A stretch of DNA of 64,000 nucleotides, taken from assembly GCA_012845835.1 (NCBI GenBank), contig JABAKD010000108.1, positions 908,001 through 972,000 of the forward strand, in the 5' to 3' direction. Source of the DNA: Undaria pinnatifida (taxonomy: Eukaryota; Sar; Phaeophyceae; Laminariales; Alariaceae). This document shows positions 22,801 to 31,937 of the stretch, piece by piece (the stretch's first letter is position 1; every line of letters starts with the position of its first letter). A program made the position numbers and the translations under genes. The notes beneath the pieces were generated by a model. That model was given only the letters and a program-made list of their open reading frames with translations, did not search any database and was not told the origin of the DNA.

Positions 22801-25800
22801 GTATTTTCTTGCCTAGGGTGTACGAAGGCCGTTTCCCCTTCCCATACTTCTCGCATATCAAGTTCGTCTTCGTCAGGTTGGTTTCCGCAGGCCTTCCACA
22901 ACTTGCTCTGATCGCTGAGGGTGAGCTCGTTGGATTTCCTGTACTGAGATGCGACCATACCCTCGCCTCCTGAGCTGGGCGCTACGCCCTCCTCAGGTGT
23001 CATGTACCGCCACGCCGCCATGGGTTTTTCCCTGTGTGCCCTCCGCATAATGGTCGTCACCGACTCTACTGCTTACACAAGGAACGCTACTCCGCGTGGG
23101 CTACACGAATGCCTCGAAAAAGCTTGTACCTTCACCGTCATGATTTTGGATTCGTCACACCACCTTGGCAGAAATAGAATACCGACACCTTTACCATAAT
23201 TTGTCCTCGTTGTGACATTGTGGGAAGCACGTATTACATACAGTACCTGAGACGTGTCCCACCCGGCGTGGAGTTCCACTGCCACAAACTGCTCTACCGC
23301 CAGAACCGGGGACTTGGTCACTTCCTTTCTTTCCTTCGTACAGAGCTGTGACGAAGTCGTTCGATCTGTCTCGCAACGCAACGTTTTAGACCGCAATATT
23401 TTTCCCCACTGAAAGCTAGTTAAAGACAAGCCCGCCGTGGTGAGGTAGTCATAAAATGCGGTACGCATAATATGAGGGTCGTACTGAGCTCCTCGTGTCG
23501 TGCCGAACGAGACGCAAAAATATTGACGTCGCAATACGGCTCTGCGAGGAAGCTCAACCGGCGGTAGGAAAACAAATACCAGTCGGGGCGTAAACGTAAG
23601 GACCGTAGGCACCGTTTGGGTATTATGACAACATTGACATAACATTGACAGTCCCATGGTCCTTACATGTACGTCCAGAGTGGTAAAGAGCGGTCGGTAG
23701 GTCCCCATTTTTCTTCCCCCGGGGTGCGTGCCGAGGCGTTTTTACTACGCATTACCAATAGCGTAGGATAAGGGTGCCTATTGATGAGGCTCCTATTACC
23801 GAACTGTATTTAACAACAACCTATTATTCAACTAGCAATAACAATCTGTTATTAATAGTAGCACTAACTATTTTATAGATAACTTTAACTCTTACCTCGA
23901 AAACTTAACTTTAGAAAAAACGAACGCGCAACCAGATGAACAATCCCACCACCTATCGTATATATGGTACGTGTTTCCGACGAATAGACGAACACCATTC
24001 CAAAACAAAAAGTGGACCAGTGAGAATCAACAACCATCTTGGGTAGTTCTTTGGTCTAATTGGTTTAATCGGTTTATAACCTAATCGGTCTAATCGGTCT
24101 AACTGGTCTAACCAGTCTAGTTCGTCTAATCGGTTTAATAGGTCTAATTGGTGTAGTCGGTTTAATCGGGCTAATCGATATAACTGGTCTAATCGGTCTA
24201 ACTGGTCCAATGGGCCTAATGGGTCTAACCGGTTCAATCGGTCTAATCGATCTAACCGGTCTAAGTGGCCTAACTGGTGTAATTGGTCTAATTGGTCTAA
24301 TTGGTGCAATTGGTGTAATTGGTGTAATTAGTGGTGCAATTGGTGTAATTGGTATAATTAGTGGTGCAACTGGTCTAGTTCAGGAGCCTTGTGGGTGATA
24401 AAAAAAAGTTAGGCTGGACAGGGTGACTGTACAAATATATCCACATAGTATATAACAATTACCAAAAGCGTAGCTTGCGAAGATAATTATTGACCTGGAA
24501 TTCGTTGAACTCACGGCTGACGTCCTTGAAATATCTTTTATAAATTATCGCAGCGTTTTTCTCACTAAAGGTACCAAACGCGTCTTGAGCAGTACAGCAA
24601 AAACTCTCGCGATGTACCTGTCGGAGTAGCCTCGGGCCGGTGTACAGTAGCTTCTTCCGCACGTGGTCATCGTACGTAGGGGCATAATAGTCAAACAGCT
24701 CCCGGGCGTAGGCTAGCTGTAGACGGCAAGAGTTTGCGCGTACAGAGCGTCACAGGGGGAGGGTGGGGGGGGGGGGTATTGGCGAGGGGAGGGGGGGTAC
24801 TCATTTGTTGCATGCCCTAGCCAATTGACCATAGCAAACCATTGAACACGCATCCCTTTCGAGACGGAGTACCGTTCATTCCTACTCCGACAAATAATGG
24901 AGACACCCCAAACAGTTCGGCGCTCGGTATGCTCCCTCCATATATTACATGAAAAATATTTGTTTATCGTGTCTCCTTCCTCTGTGGCCGCCTGTGGCCA
25001 CAATCTGTCTCCTAGGATAGCGATCGTTTTCTCGCTACTACCAATGTACCAAATTTCTCCAATTCACATCAGTCAATATTCCTCATTTCTTCCTTCAACA
25101 CATAGGGGGGGGGGGGGGAGGCGTAGGCGGAGGCTAAAGGGGCTTGGCTTTCTGAAGCGCACTTGGACCTTGTGCTGGGGGTTTTCCCGTCTGACAGGAC
25201 TTGCTAGGCAAAAAGTGATCATGGAAAGAGGTGTGGCAGCGGCGTGAGGGAAGACGCAAGGATGCGGCAATGAAAACATGGACGATGTATACGATGTATA
25301 CGATGTATACGATGTATACGATGTATAGTGTGTATAGTGTGTATAGTGTGTATAGTGTAGACAAGACATACGCTATGGAAAGGGTGCGCCAACCATTGTT
25401 TTTCGTGAGGCTCGTAACATCTTGAGGAGCTCAATAACCTTGACCCTTAACCCTAACCTTGGGGTAGAAAAAGTGATTCACTATTACTACGAGTAAACTG
25501 AAAACGAAACCCGATGAATTTATCCATCACAATCCATACATGGCCTACGGACACAAAACGTTCATACTGCAAAACAAGAACGACACTCCGACGAACTTGG
25601 GCTAATCGTATTAATATTATGAATAGTATGAATAGTATGAATAGGTTAAGGAGTCCCGTCATTCAAGAAATACATAAACCAAAAAGTGGTATACCTCAAT
25701 ACCTTAATCGCAGAACGTGTCCCAACAAAGGCATTTATGTGAACGACACCATAGAGCAGTGAAGACCCAAGATGCCTAGTGTCGACCGGCGCAGTCCCAC

Positions 25801-28800
25801 TGTCACACCCAACAACACAAAGCAAGGCTCTAAGAAGGTAAACACTGCCGAGCGGGGCTAACTCCAATAACTATCAAAAACAACCTGTACCAAGCTACTT
25901 CGAACTACGCTACTAATAAAAATCAATACTACTGTCAATAACAAGCAATACTGTTGAAAACAAAACAACCTATGCGTATACAGCCTACGTATGACCAACA
26001 ACCTATACGTTAAAAACGTTAACTAGCAACCTAGCATGGAGTATATGTACTGCTACTAACAGCCTATACTAGAACAAGAGTAAGCCGGGCAAAACAAAAC
26101 TGGTACAGCAGTAGCTGTTCAACACATGCGGCAAGCCGAAAAAAGGCCATGCGAGAGGGAGGACCTCTACTACTGTCTCGCCATACCTGATCGTCCCTCG
26201 TCAGCCGCTCCGGGTCTGACTCTAGCGACGCCAAGAGGTACTTGGCCGACACTCCGGAGTCTGGCTCGAGCTTGAGCTTCTGGCGCAAACTGAGCGGCAA
26301 AGGAGAAAGACAGGGCGTTACTAACACATAGATATTGACATTTTGAAAACACATGAGCACTCACTAACACATTTTTACCAGGGCGGTACGTTATGCCGTG
26401 GACAGCGAAAAAAAATACACGGCAGTGACAATGCATCAAAAGCCCATAACACAGCACTATTAATACTACCTAATGAATACCCTTCACCAGCAACTGCCCA
26501 GAAATCAAAGCGATCATCTCAAGCCGGCTGCAGCACTGCACCACTAGATTACCATACCAATCTGTGATTGGTAACCCTGTAAAGGAAACACGAGCTCTCA
26601 GCATCTTGCCAAGGGTTAGCTGGCCAACCATAACCCTATCCTATAACCCGAACCACAACCTTATCCCTAGAGTAACCCAAGACTAACCCTTTGCTAACTC
26701 TAACCTTATCCTAACACTAACCACAACCATAACCCTCGTCATAACCCTCAACATAACCCTGGTCATAACCCCAACCATGACCGCAACTATAACCCTATTG
26801 TAACGATAACCACAGCCCTGACCTAACCCTATTAATAGCCCTAACCCACCATCTGGCTGCCTCTTCCTCTTGCCCCATCTTCAGGTGCGCGTTGGCCAGG
26901 TTGAACCAGACGTTGGCCAGGGACGGATCCATTTCGAGCGCCCTCCCGTACGATTCCACAGCGGAGGACGGGTCGAGCCTCAACACCTGTTGGCAATAAG
27001 AAAGATTAAGACGTTACAACGGATCGACAGGGGAAGGGTGGCGAGCCACCCACAATGACCCCAACTTGATAACTAAGTCATGCATTCGAATTTCCACACC
27101 GTCATCTACGCATGTTCATATATCATACATCTGAATACCATACCCAATGATTACGAGTCATGAAACATTACAATACTTTACATAAACGGTCACACACGAT
27201 CACCAGGCACAAATCATGCTTATCTCGACAAGTATTTGCAGTGCATGGTTGTTATGAACGAAAACGCCAACATGCAACGCTACTCCGTTGTACGCCATCA
27301 CTCCCAACGCGTTTCCAGTGAAAGTCGCTGCAGAATAAATGCGTCAACATTTATTATTAATAATAGTTCCAAGCGCGGCAATCGGCCAATCGCAATACAA
27401 GTGTCAGTAAGTGACCCGATTTAAGAGCGCGCACGGTAAAATCGGCGTTCCCCGCGTATGTTAAAAACTACCTGGTATATACTGCCCACAATAGATAACA
27501 GCAATGTGTAGTCACAAGCGCATGTTTTGGCTTGTCACGGAATACAATGAAATCGGGGTACCCTCGGCTGTATTCGCAAACCACCTACTCCTGCGAAACA
27601 CAATTCTGACGCAACCCCAACGTCCACAACCAGCACAGAATGTCTACATTCAACCTAGAAGCCGAGCAAAGTGTCCGGCAAAAGCGGCAGCGAGCTTCAC
27701 ATCACACGCTCGGCGGTGCAAGCATTACTATGTACTCATTTTTATTCCAATAGATTCCTTTTTTTGTTTTTTTCGTGACCACAGGTTAGACTTTAGGGAA
27801 ATAAGCCATTCATAATGAGAGCGCATCATCATCAAAACTCCACGCGAGACCTGGCAGCGCCGGGAGAAAAATACGCCACTTACTGTAGGTGCCCGCTGTC
27901 AGCTTGGCGAGACGTGTATTCTGCGCGACGGCCCAACAATACCATAACATGCCTAAGTCGTCTACTCGAAACCCGAAAATAACTGATTAACAAAATGCAA
28001 TAATTTGCCGCCCTAAATACGATCGTCTTCATATATAACATGCCGGAAGGTGGAATATAACATGCCTGAAGGTTGCCCATCCGCGTGAGAACGTCCGTGT
28101 CTTCGCTGTGTGAATGCTGCAGGTAGTACTCGTAGCATCGAATGGCATGACCTCCCGCCTCTTCGTACTTGCCCACCGCCTGAAACGGTGATTGGAGCCC
28201 AACACGAAGCCCAACACGGTCACACCAAAGACGGTCATATAGAAGACGGTCAAATCGAAGAAGGCATGAAACAGAGGACGACAGAGGAAGAAAATCGTCC
28301 GGATATCATGGGTGAGATCGGACCACACGACAAAAAAAAACGACCCACGCGAGTAAACGCCTTCAGAACCGCACCCACTTTCGTACTACTTTCCCACCAC
28401 CTGTCATGGTGAATGAAACCCAACACGAAACCCAACACGGTCAACTCAAGGATGGTCATATCGAAGACGGTCATACTGAAGCACAGGAATACCGTGGGGG
28501 GCTGCCAATAGAGCCGGTTGAATAGTGCCAATGCTCTCTATAGTCCCGGTGGAATCGCTTGGTACCACTGGAGCTCCCTATAAGTAACTATATCCCCAAT
28601 AGTGCCAGTGCCCTGAACAGTGCGGGTATATTGGGCAGGCACATACCGGCACTATTCCCCCCCCCCACTGTACAGAGGAAGGATCGCGTCCAGATATCAT
28701 GACTGAAGATTATCCACGACAATTAACTTCCGAGCCTTGACACCAACTCCATTCAAACTGCATCCATATTTTCCGTATATAAACTATTTGAAATTTGTTT

Positions 28801-31717
28801 GTGCTGATTTAACTAGTAGCAGACTAGATAAGAAGGTGTGGGACGCAATCGGCGTGCTGGTGGGTAAGCGGACCTGCACATACCACACGCCGTTGTCCCT
28901 AGGCGTATCATAACACAAAAGTGGCTTTGGCTTCGTAACGTTGTACCCGGTACGTACGTACGGGCATCAAATATAAGTTACGCAGCACAACAAAACCATA
29001 CAAACTCCTGTAATATAAAACCGATCGATGCAATGATCAACACCTAAATCGATCGGTGCAAGGATCAATACCTAGTTGCTATGGCGGTAACGTATCGCGC
29101 GTCGCTTTGGTAGCGCCCCTGTGGGGCTAACAGTATCGTTCCACATTTCCAAGCACAGTTTAGTATTCACAGCAACGGTTTCCACCGATCGGTACAACAT
29201 AATAGAGGATGCTACACAAGAACGATCGACCTACCAGTTCCTCGTAGAGCATGCCGAGTTTGAGGTAGGCGAGAAGATCGTTCGGAGCGACGTTGATAGC
29301 CTGCTGGTAGCTCGCAAAAGCCATCTGGTGTTGCCCCTGGCTTTGGTACGCGCCGCCCAATCCACGGAAAATTTCGCTGCGGAGCGGATCCATCTGCAGC
29401 AGCGAACACGAATCGGGTCACGTGTGAGGCGCAATCAAGCTTAGCTTTCATTAGTCACACGACAACAGCCTCCAAACAGATATATCAAAATGGAATGCAG
29501 TTCGGGACTGCGAAGGTAGCAGTCAGCTCATTGAGCAGCGTAACTATTGCTATTATAATGCAAAGGAATTGTGGTAACTGACGCGTGTACACCAATGTAT
29601 ATGCGAGCCATGGCACGGGCAGTAGAACCTCTGCTGAAGAGCGCCGTATGCAACAACCCCCGAAATAGCAAAGCCAGCGCGTGTAGCAAGAAAACATCAC
29701 TCCCAGATATACGATTAGGTTTTAGAACGGTCCAGCTCTGCGATTATAGAACCTGCAGTTACGAAGCCGACCTGCGTCGACGAAAACGCCCAGTATTAGC
29801 AGCGAATGCATGCCCGATGTACCGAGCAAAAACAGCATTCTGACAGGATGCTACACGAGATTCACCCGCGCATCCAACACTTTACCGCCACAACCGTACG
29901 TATCACTGCTGTGCATTTACGAGGTGTGTGTGAGATAGTACGGTACCTCAAGCGCCTTCAGGTACGCGCCCACCGCCGCTTGCAGGTCTCCCTTATCGTG
30001 CAGCAGGCGCGCCTTAAGGTTCATCACCACTGCGCTAACGGCACCCCCTGCAAGTGATGCCTCGATCGCCTCCAAACCGGCGTCGCGATCTCCCGACAGT
30101 ACCACGCGCCCCTCTGGCAATTCTCCGCGAGCACTTCCCGAGCGCACCAATCCGTGGAGTTTGTAGAACGCGAGGGATTGCCGAGAGTCATCGGCCTCCA
30201 CCCGAAGCTATTGACGAGAAAAAGGTCACACACGCGGTCATCAAAGCTGGCTTATGTTAGTTACATATTGTTGTTAGGTCGCTGCGGCAGTATTTACAGG
30301 TTGCACCGGTGCTATAGTCTAAGGGGTTAGAGCAATGGAGGCGGCGAGGGGGGGAGGGGGGGGGAGAGAGTGCCGATGGCAAAGACCACCAGCTATTACA
30401 GCGTGCCGCGACGATGGGGGGTTTTGAGCAAGATGTATCACACGGGGATTCACATTGCCCCAATGGATTCGCATTGCCCCAAGGCTGGGGGTGTGAAGAG
30501 CAGCACGTTCAACTCTCAATACTCCGCAGCTGTATTGTACGAGTAGGGTATCGCGTCTTCGGCGCTTGGGGCACTCAGGCACCACGAGTCGTTTATTGGG
30601 TATCCGGTGGTCATCGCGCTACGTCTGCTATCTCGTACTGCCTGTGCCTCGGGGATACCTCCAAAGGATAAGGCATGTCGAGCAGGCATGCCGAGCAGCC
30701 AACGGGGTTACCGTGGGCGATTGCAAGTAGGGAGCTAGGCCTTCGCTTAAGGCAGTGTTACTGGCGTGATGGTTATAGGCATAATAGGCCTGGAACGGTG
30801 AGAGTAACTCGCTCGTGCGTAGAATAAATACGACTGTATCTTTGGCGTTCTCATCTATTTTCGGCGCAGACGAGACTGCATGATACAAACCTTGACCATA
30901 ATTCGCCGATGTTGAAACTTGCTGCAGTACCCTTGTATGATGCACCTTGGGCTGGTTATATTACCAGCTGTTTGATATTATAAAAATTAAAATACACTCC
31001 AGCTGTGAGATCGTATACAACAATAGACGCTGAAGTCTACTGCGAAGAACCCACCTGGCTGAGTTTCGCCCCCTCGTTAAGGAACTGGGCGATGGTCTCG
31101 TCCAGCAGTACATGCTCCACAGCCTCCGACACTCCCACCGCGCGTCGATGCCGAAGCAAGCACGCCCTGGTCGCGACTGAAGAGCCACCCACGGCCTCCA
31201 CTACCGACCCTGCCAGCGGAGCATTGCCGACCGCATCTCCTTCGTCAGTCGCTGCATTTCCATCCAGCGCTACTAGAGCGAGGGATACAGACTTTCTCGC
31301 TACCCATTCGCCCATGCCAAGCTTGTGCAGGTCTTGTGTGGACGGGCGCTTGAACTCGAGAGGTGTTCCGTCGAGTGCTACCCCTGTCCTGCTATGGTTC
31401 TCCGGTGCTGCTGCTGGTTTGGTGGCATCGTTTAGGCTTTCAGAGCTGCCACCTTCGTCATTAAGCAGCTCGGCTGCTAGCGGCAGCACCTGCTGCTGCT
31501 GCTGTTGCGTAGAGGCATCGTGGGCCGTCATTCTCGTGACAGTCAGCGGTCCTATGGGCGGGCGACTTGAGGTTCCAAGTATCATGTCGTTTGATGCAAC
31601 ATGTTCATGCTGTCGTCGCCTCGAGGTGGCAAGTGTGACTCTTGAACCGCTCAAGAGGAACGACTCGCCGACCTTGGCGGAAGCCAAGAGCAAGCCAAGA
31701 GCCACAGCTCTAGCCAT
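13810..31717 (-). CDS. TPR-repeat SAM-dependent methyltransferase (9 exons, 695 aa)
   Basis: Exons in gene order: 31717-31055, 30207-29947, 29393-29235, 28179-28066, 26986-26850, 26289-26187, 21137-20895, 15155-14934, 13995-13810. All joins keep frame. Residues 1-24 form a hydrophobic leader (ALGLLLASA) that could be a signal or plastid-type presequence. Residues 25-221 are low-complexity. Residues about 222-479 hold TPR-like helices (for example ASYQQAINVAPNDLLAYLKLG and SYGRALEMDPSLANVWFNL). A class I methyltransferase domain follows: LDLGCGTGL at 515-523, GVDIS at 537-541, DLVVAAETLQYLG at 575-587, LKPGG at 600-604. The end, GTYAYSRGYLEELA..GVLRKP, matches bacterial TPR-methyltransferases. 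Family knowledge: such proteins transfer methyl groups from SAM; the substrate here is unknown. Intron 4 starts with GC, the others with GT. An in-frame ATG at 31819 would add 34 residues. Introns 6 and 7 are 5.0 and 5.7 kb. Confidence 0.88.
14554..14680 (+). repeat. Dispersed repeat copy in intron 8 of the methyltransferase gene
   Basis: Carries GTTGTGCTCACATTAACTCG and TTCGTGGTCACAGGACAG followed by CAGTCACTCTGG, the same order as at 48098-48190. It is intronic and non-coding. Confidence 0.65.
15459..15885. repeat. Chain of microsatellites in intron 7
   Basis: Four simple arrays lie end to end: CATCATC units (15459-15515), the 10-bp unit GAAGGCATTC in three copies (about 15530-15560), a 12-bp AATACTATCAAC array of about nine copies (15601-15716), and TACTACTG-type repeats with palindromic TACTAGTA (15717-15880). 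Hydrophobic reverse ORFs (LIVLLIVLL) are translation artefacts. Confidence 0.9.
16555..16590. repeat. (CTC)n microsatellite
   Basis: About a dozen CTC/CCT triplets. Poly-Leu, poly-Pro and poly-Gly frames result from the repeat. Confidence 0.9.
17025..17125. repeat. 10 bp microsatellite (GGGATGTCAT / GGGATGGCAT)
   Basis: Roughly ten tandem units of 5-10 bp in intron 7 of the methyltransferase gene. Confidence 0.9.
17424..17600 (+). repeat. Dispersed GGGTCGGGTC-rich repeat, copy 2
   Basis: Inverted partner of 6126-6315, with GGGTCGGGTCAGGC, CTCACGGGTT and a run of GGGTCGGGTCGGGTC. No ORF. Confidence 0.65.
17651..17762 (+). mobile_element. Decayed short LTR plus primer-binding site
   Basis: Positions 17651-17742 align with the LTRs at 19.1-19.6 kb when those are read on the minus strand: TTGGTTAACC, AGTGG..AACGGACTA and a CTTAATTCCTTAACA end. 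The LTR end is followed after two bases by TGGCGTCGTCGGGAGGAT, a primer-binding site whose TGG start would pair with a tRNA CCA end. The rest of the element is not recognisable, so this is a truncated copy in the opposite orientation to the 19-kb array. Confidence 0.75.
17795..17900 (+). repeat. Dispersed 90 bp repeat, copy 2
   Basis: Matches 11815-11905: AACCCCTTTAGAGCCC, CATACAAATTCCAAGTTA, GGGTTTCCAAGTT. It directly follows the LTR remnant. Confidence 0.65.
17965..18520. repeat. Two diverged tandem copies of a ~300 bp unit
   Basis: The order AGTAAGCA..TAGGTCGCCCTYCAT..TTCAACTTG..GACAAACTGGCGGTGT occurs at about 17970-18070 and again at about 18290-18370, followed in both by scattered GCGTGAC motifs. 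It is intronic, with no coding signal. Confidence 0.65.
18679..18965 (+). repeat. Dispersed repeat with GC hairpin, copy B
   Basis: Begins with a perfect hairpin at 18679-18700 (stem GCGGGCGGC, loop TGAC), then GCAGAAAGAAGAGGCCCGTG, an ACTTGTGCGGAGCTGATTGC stretch and the GTGTAATTTGCGAAGAAAAA stretch. Copy C starts 900 bp downstream and copy A at 11.2 kb is inverted. Confidence 0.75.
19057..19584 (-). mobile_element. Miniature LTR retroelement (TRIM-like), tandem three-LTR array
   Basis: Three nearly identical 83-84 bp repeats lie at 19057-19140, 19212-19295 and 19502-19584, each bounded by TGTTA..TAACA. Read on the minus strand, the LTR at 19502-19584 is followed by a primer-binding site, TGGCGTCGTCGACAGA (about 19484-19499). 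Next comes a ~205-bp internal region, then a polypurine tract (AGGGGCGGAGGG) just before the second LTR. A shorter ~70-bp internal piece with its own polypurine tract leads to the third LTR. The whole array is flanked by AAGG on both sides (19053-19056 and 19585-19588), a 4-bp target duplication. It has no protein-coding capacity, so it must have moved using another element's proteins. Confidence 0.88.
19590..19900 (+). repeat. Dispersed repeat with GC hairpin, copy C
   Basis: Continues the family of copy B: GACGCCGCCCGC, CGCTCGCGCAAGGAA, GGGGCAGAAAGAAGAGGCCC and a GTGCTTGTGCAGAGCTAATT stretch. The miniature LTR array sits directly on its upstream border. Confidence 0.72.
20781..20823 (-). 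repeat. Decoy copy of the exon 7 donor region
   Basis: On the minus strand this reads like the end of exon 7 and its donor (about 20884-20925): GGGTGCTA..ACCACGAGCT..GAGGGGTGAG, with a small insertion. It lies about 100 bp into intron 7 and keeps a GTGAG donor-like site. Confidence 0.65.
21186..21725 (-). repeat. Decayed duplicates of exon 7 and its acceptor, with AGGTACA repeats
   Basis: The best copy, 21381-21540, matches most of the 5' half of exon 7 plus its splice acceptor (20996-21144). It preserves the AACCTTAAGGAGGTCTAC and TTTCAGGCCTTCCC stretches but carries indels and stops. Shorter copies of only the acceptor edge lie near 21190, 21625 and 21705. Between them are runs of AGGTACAAGGTACA. 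All lie in intron 6 just upstream of the real exon. Confidence 0.75.
22785..23708 (-). pseudogene. Stop-interrupted 308-codon ORF of unknown family in intron 6
   Basis: One reading frame runs from an ATG at 23708 to a stop at 22785 with a single in-frame TAA at 23073-23075, splitting it into 211 and about 95 codons. The predicted product has no motif I recognise. The C-terminal part is acidic (for example QPDEDELDMREVWEGE). Its length is unusual for intronic DNA of this composition. Likely explanations are a decayed transposon or retrocopied ORF, or a nested gene with a sequencing error or intron at the stop. No splice sites were found that would remove the TAA cleanly. Confidence 0.4.
24051..24380. 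repeat. 9-10 bp minisatellite (GGTCTAATC type)
   Basis: About 35 degenerate units (GGTCTAATC, GGTCTAACT, GGTGTAATT and variants) in intron 6. Open frames of L/I/G/T or D/R/L residues are repeat products. Confidence 0.9.
24459..24560 (-). repeat. Fragment of the long G-rich dispersed repeat
   Basis: On the minus strand it reads GGACGTCAGCCGTGAGTTCA and then a TCAATAATTATCTTCGCAAGC stretch, matching motifs near 10290 and 10470. Confidence 0.6.
25281..25362. repeat. Two adjoining 9 bp microsatellites
   Basis: GATGTATAC repeats about five times, then AGTGTGTAT about four times, in intron 6. Confidence 0.92.
26625..26849. repeat. Interstitial telomere-like CCCTAA repeats in intron 5
   Basis: A degenerate array of AACCCTAA, AACCATAACCCT and related units fills about 225 bp. 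It directly abuts exon 5, so on the minus strand the intron opens GTGGGTTAGGGCTATTAATA, meaning the donor is built from a telomere-type unit. Confidence 0.85.
28379..28475 (-). repeat. Decayed duplicate of the exon 4 acceptor region
   Basis: Matches 28161-28256, which contains the first bases of exon 4, its acceptor and the upstream intron: CTTTCGTACT..CCCACCRCCTG, CCCAACACGAARCCCAACAC, AAGAYGGTCATAT. It lies about 200 bp upstream in the gene's direction. It keeps the order but not a clean AG acceptor. Confidence 0.65.
28505..28676 (+). mobile_element. CTATAGTGCCGG-family element, diverged copy
   Basis: Has AGAGCCGGTTGAATAGTGCC at the left, TCTATAGTCCCGGTGGAATCG, CCAATAGTGCCAGTGCCCTG and CACATACCGGCACTATT at the right. 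Poly-C interrupts the right terminus. Confidence 0.6.
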
Positions 31718-31937
31718 TCTAAGCCTCGTCCGAGCGAGAGTCCCAGGCCCAACCTCAGAGCGCGAGTAAGTTGCGGCTACGACACTGCTGTGCCGAATCG
31801 AGAGGTTTCCAAAACGCATGGAGGCATGTACGACGTTGATAAGCTGCTTTGCTCTTCTTCTGCTGCCTGCTGCATGTCAGTGTGCCCTTGGAAGCAACCA
31901 GTGCAACAGACCACACCCACCCCCCAGATCGAGCACG
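31718..31937. promoter_or_regulatory. Shared divergent promoter region, methyltransferase / Tat-like
   Basis: Only about 220 bp separate the chosen start codons of two divergently transcribed genes, so both 5' UTRs and promoters must fit here or overlap. I see no TATA box. In-frame upstream ATGs exist on both sides (31819 minus, 31818 plus), so the true gap depends on start choice. Confidence 0.6.

Noticed and set aside
24051-24380. Leucine/arginine-rich repeat protein
   Set aside because: It is a degenerate 9-10 bp satellite in an intron.
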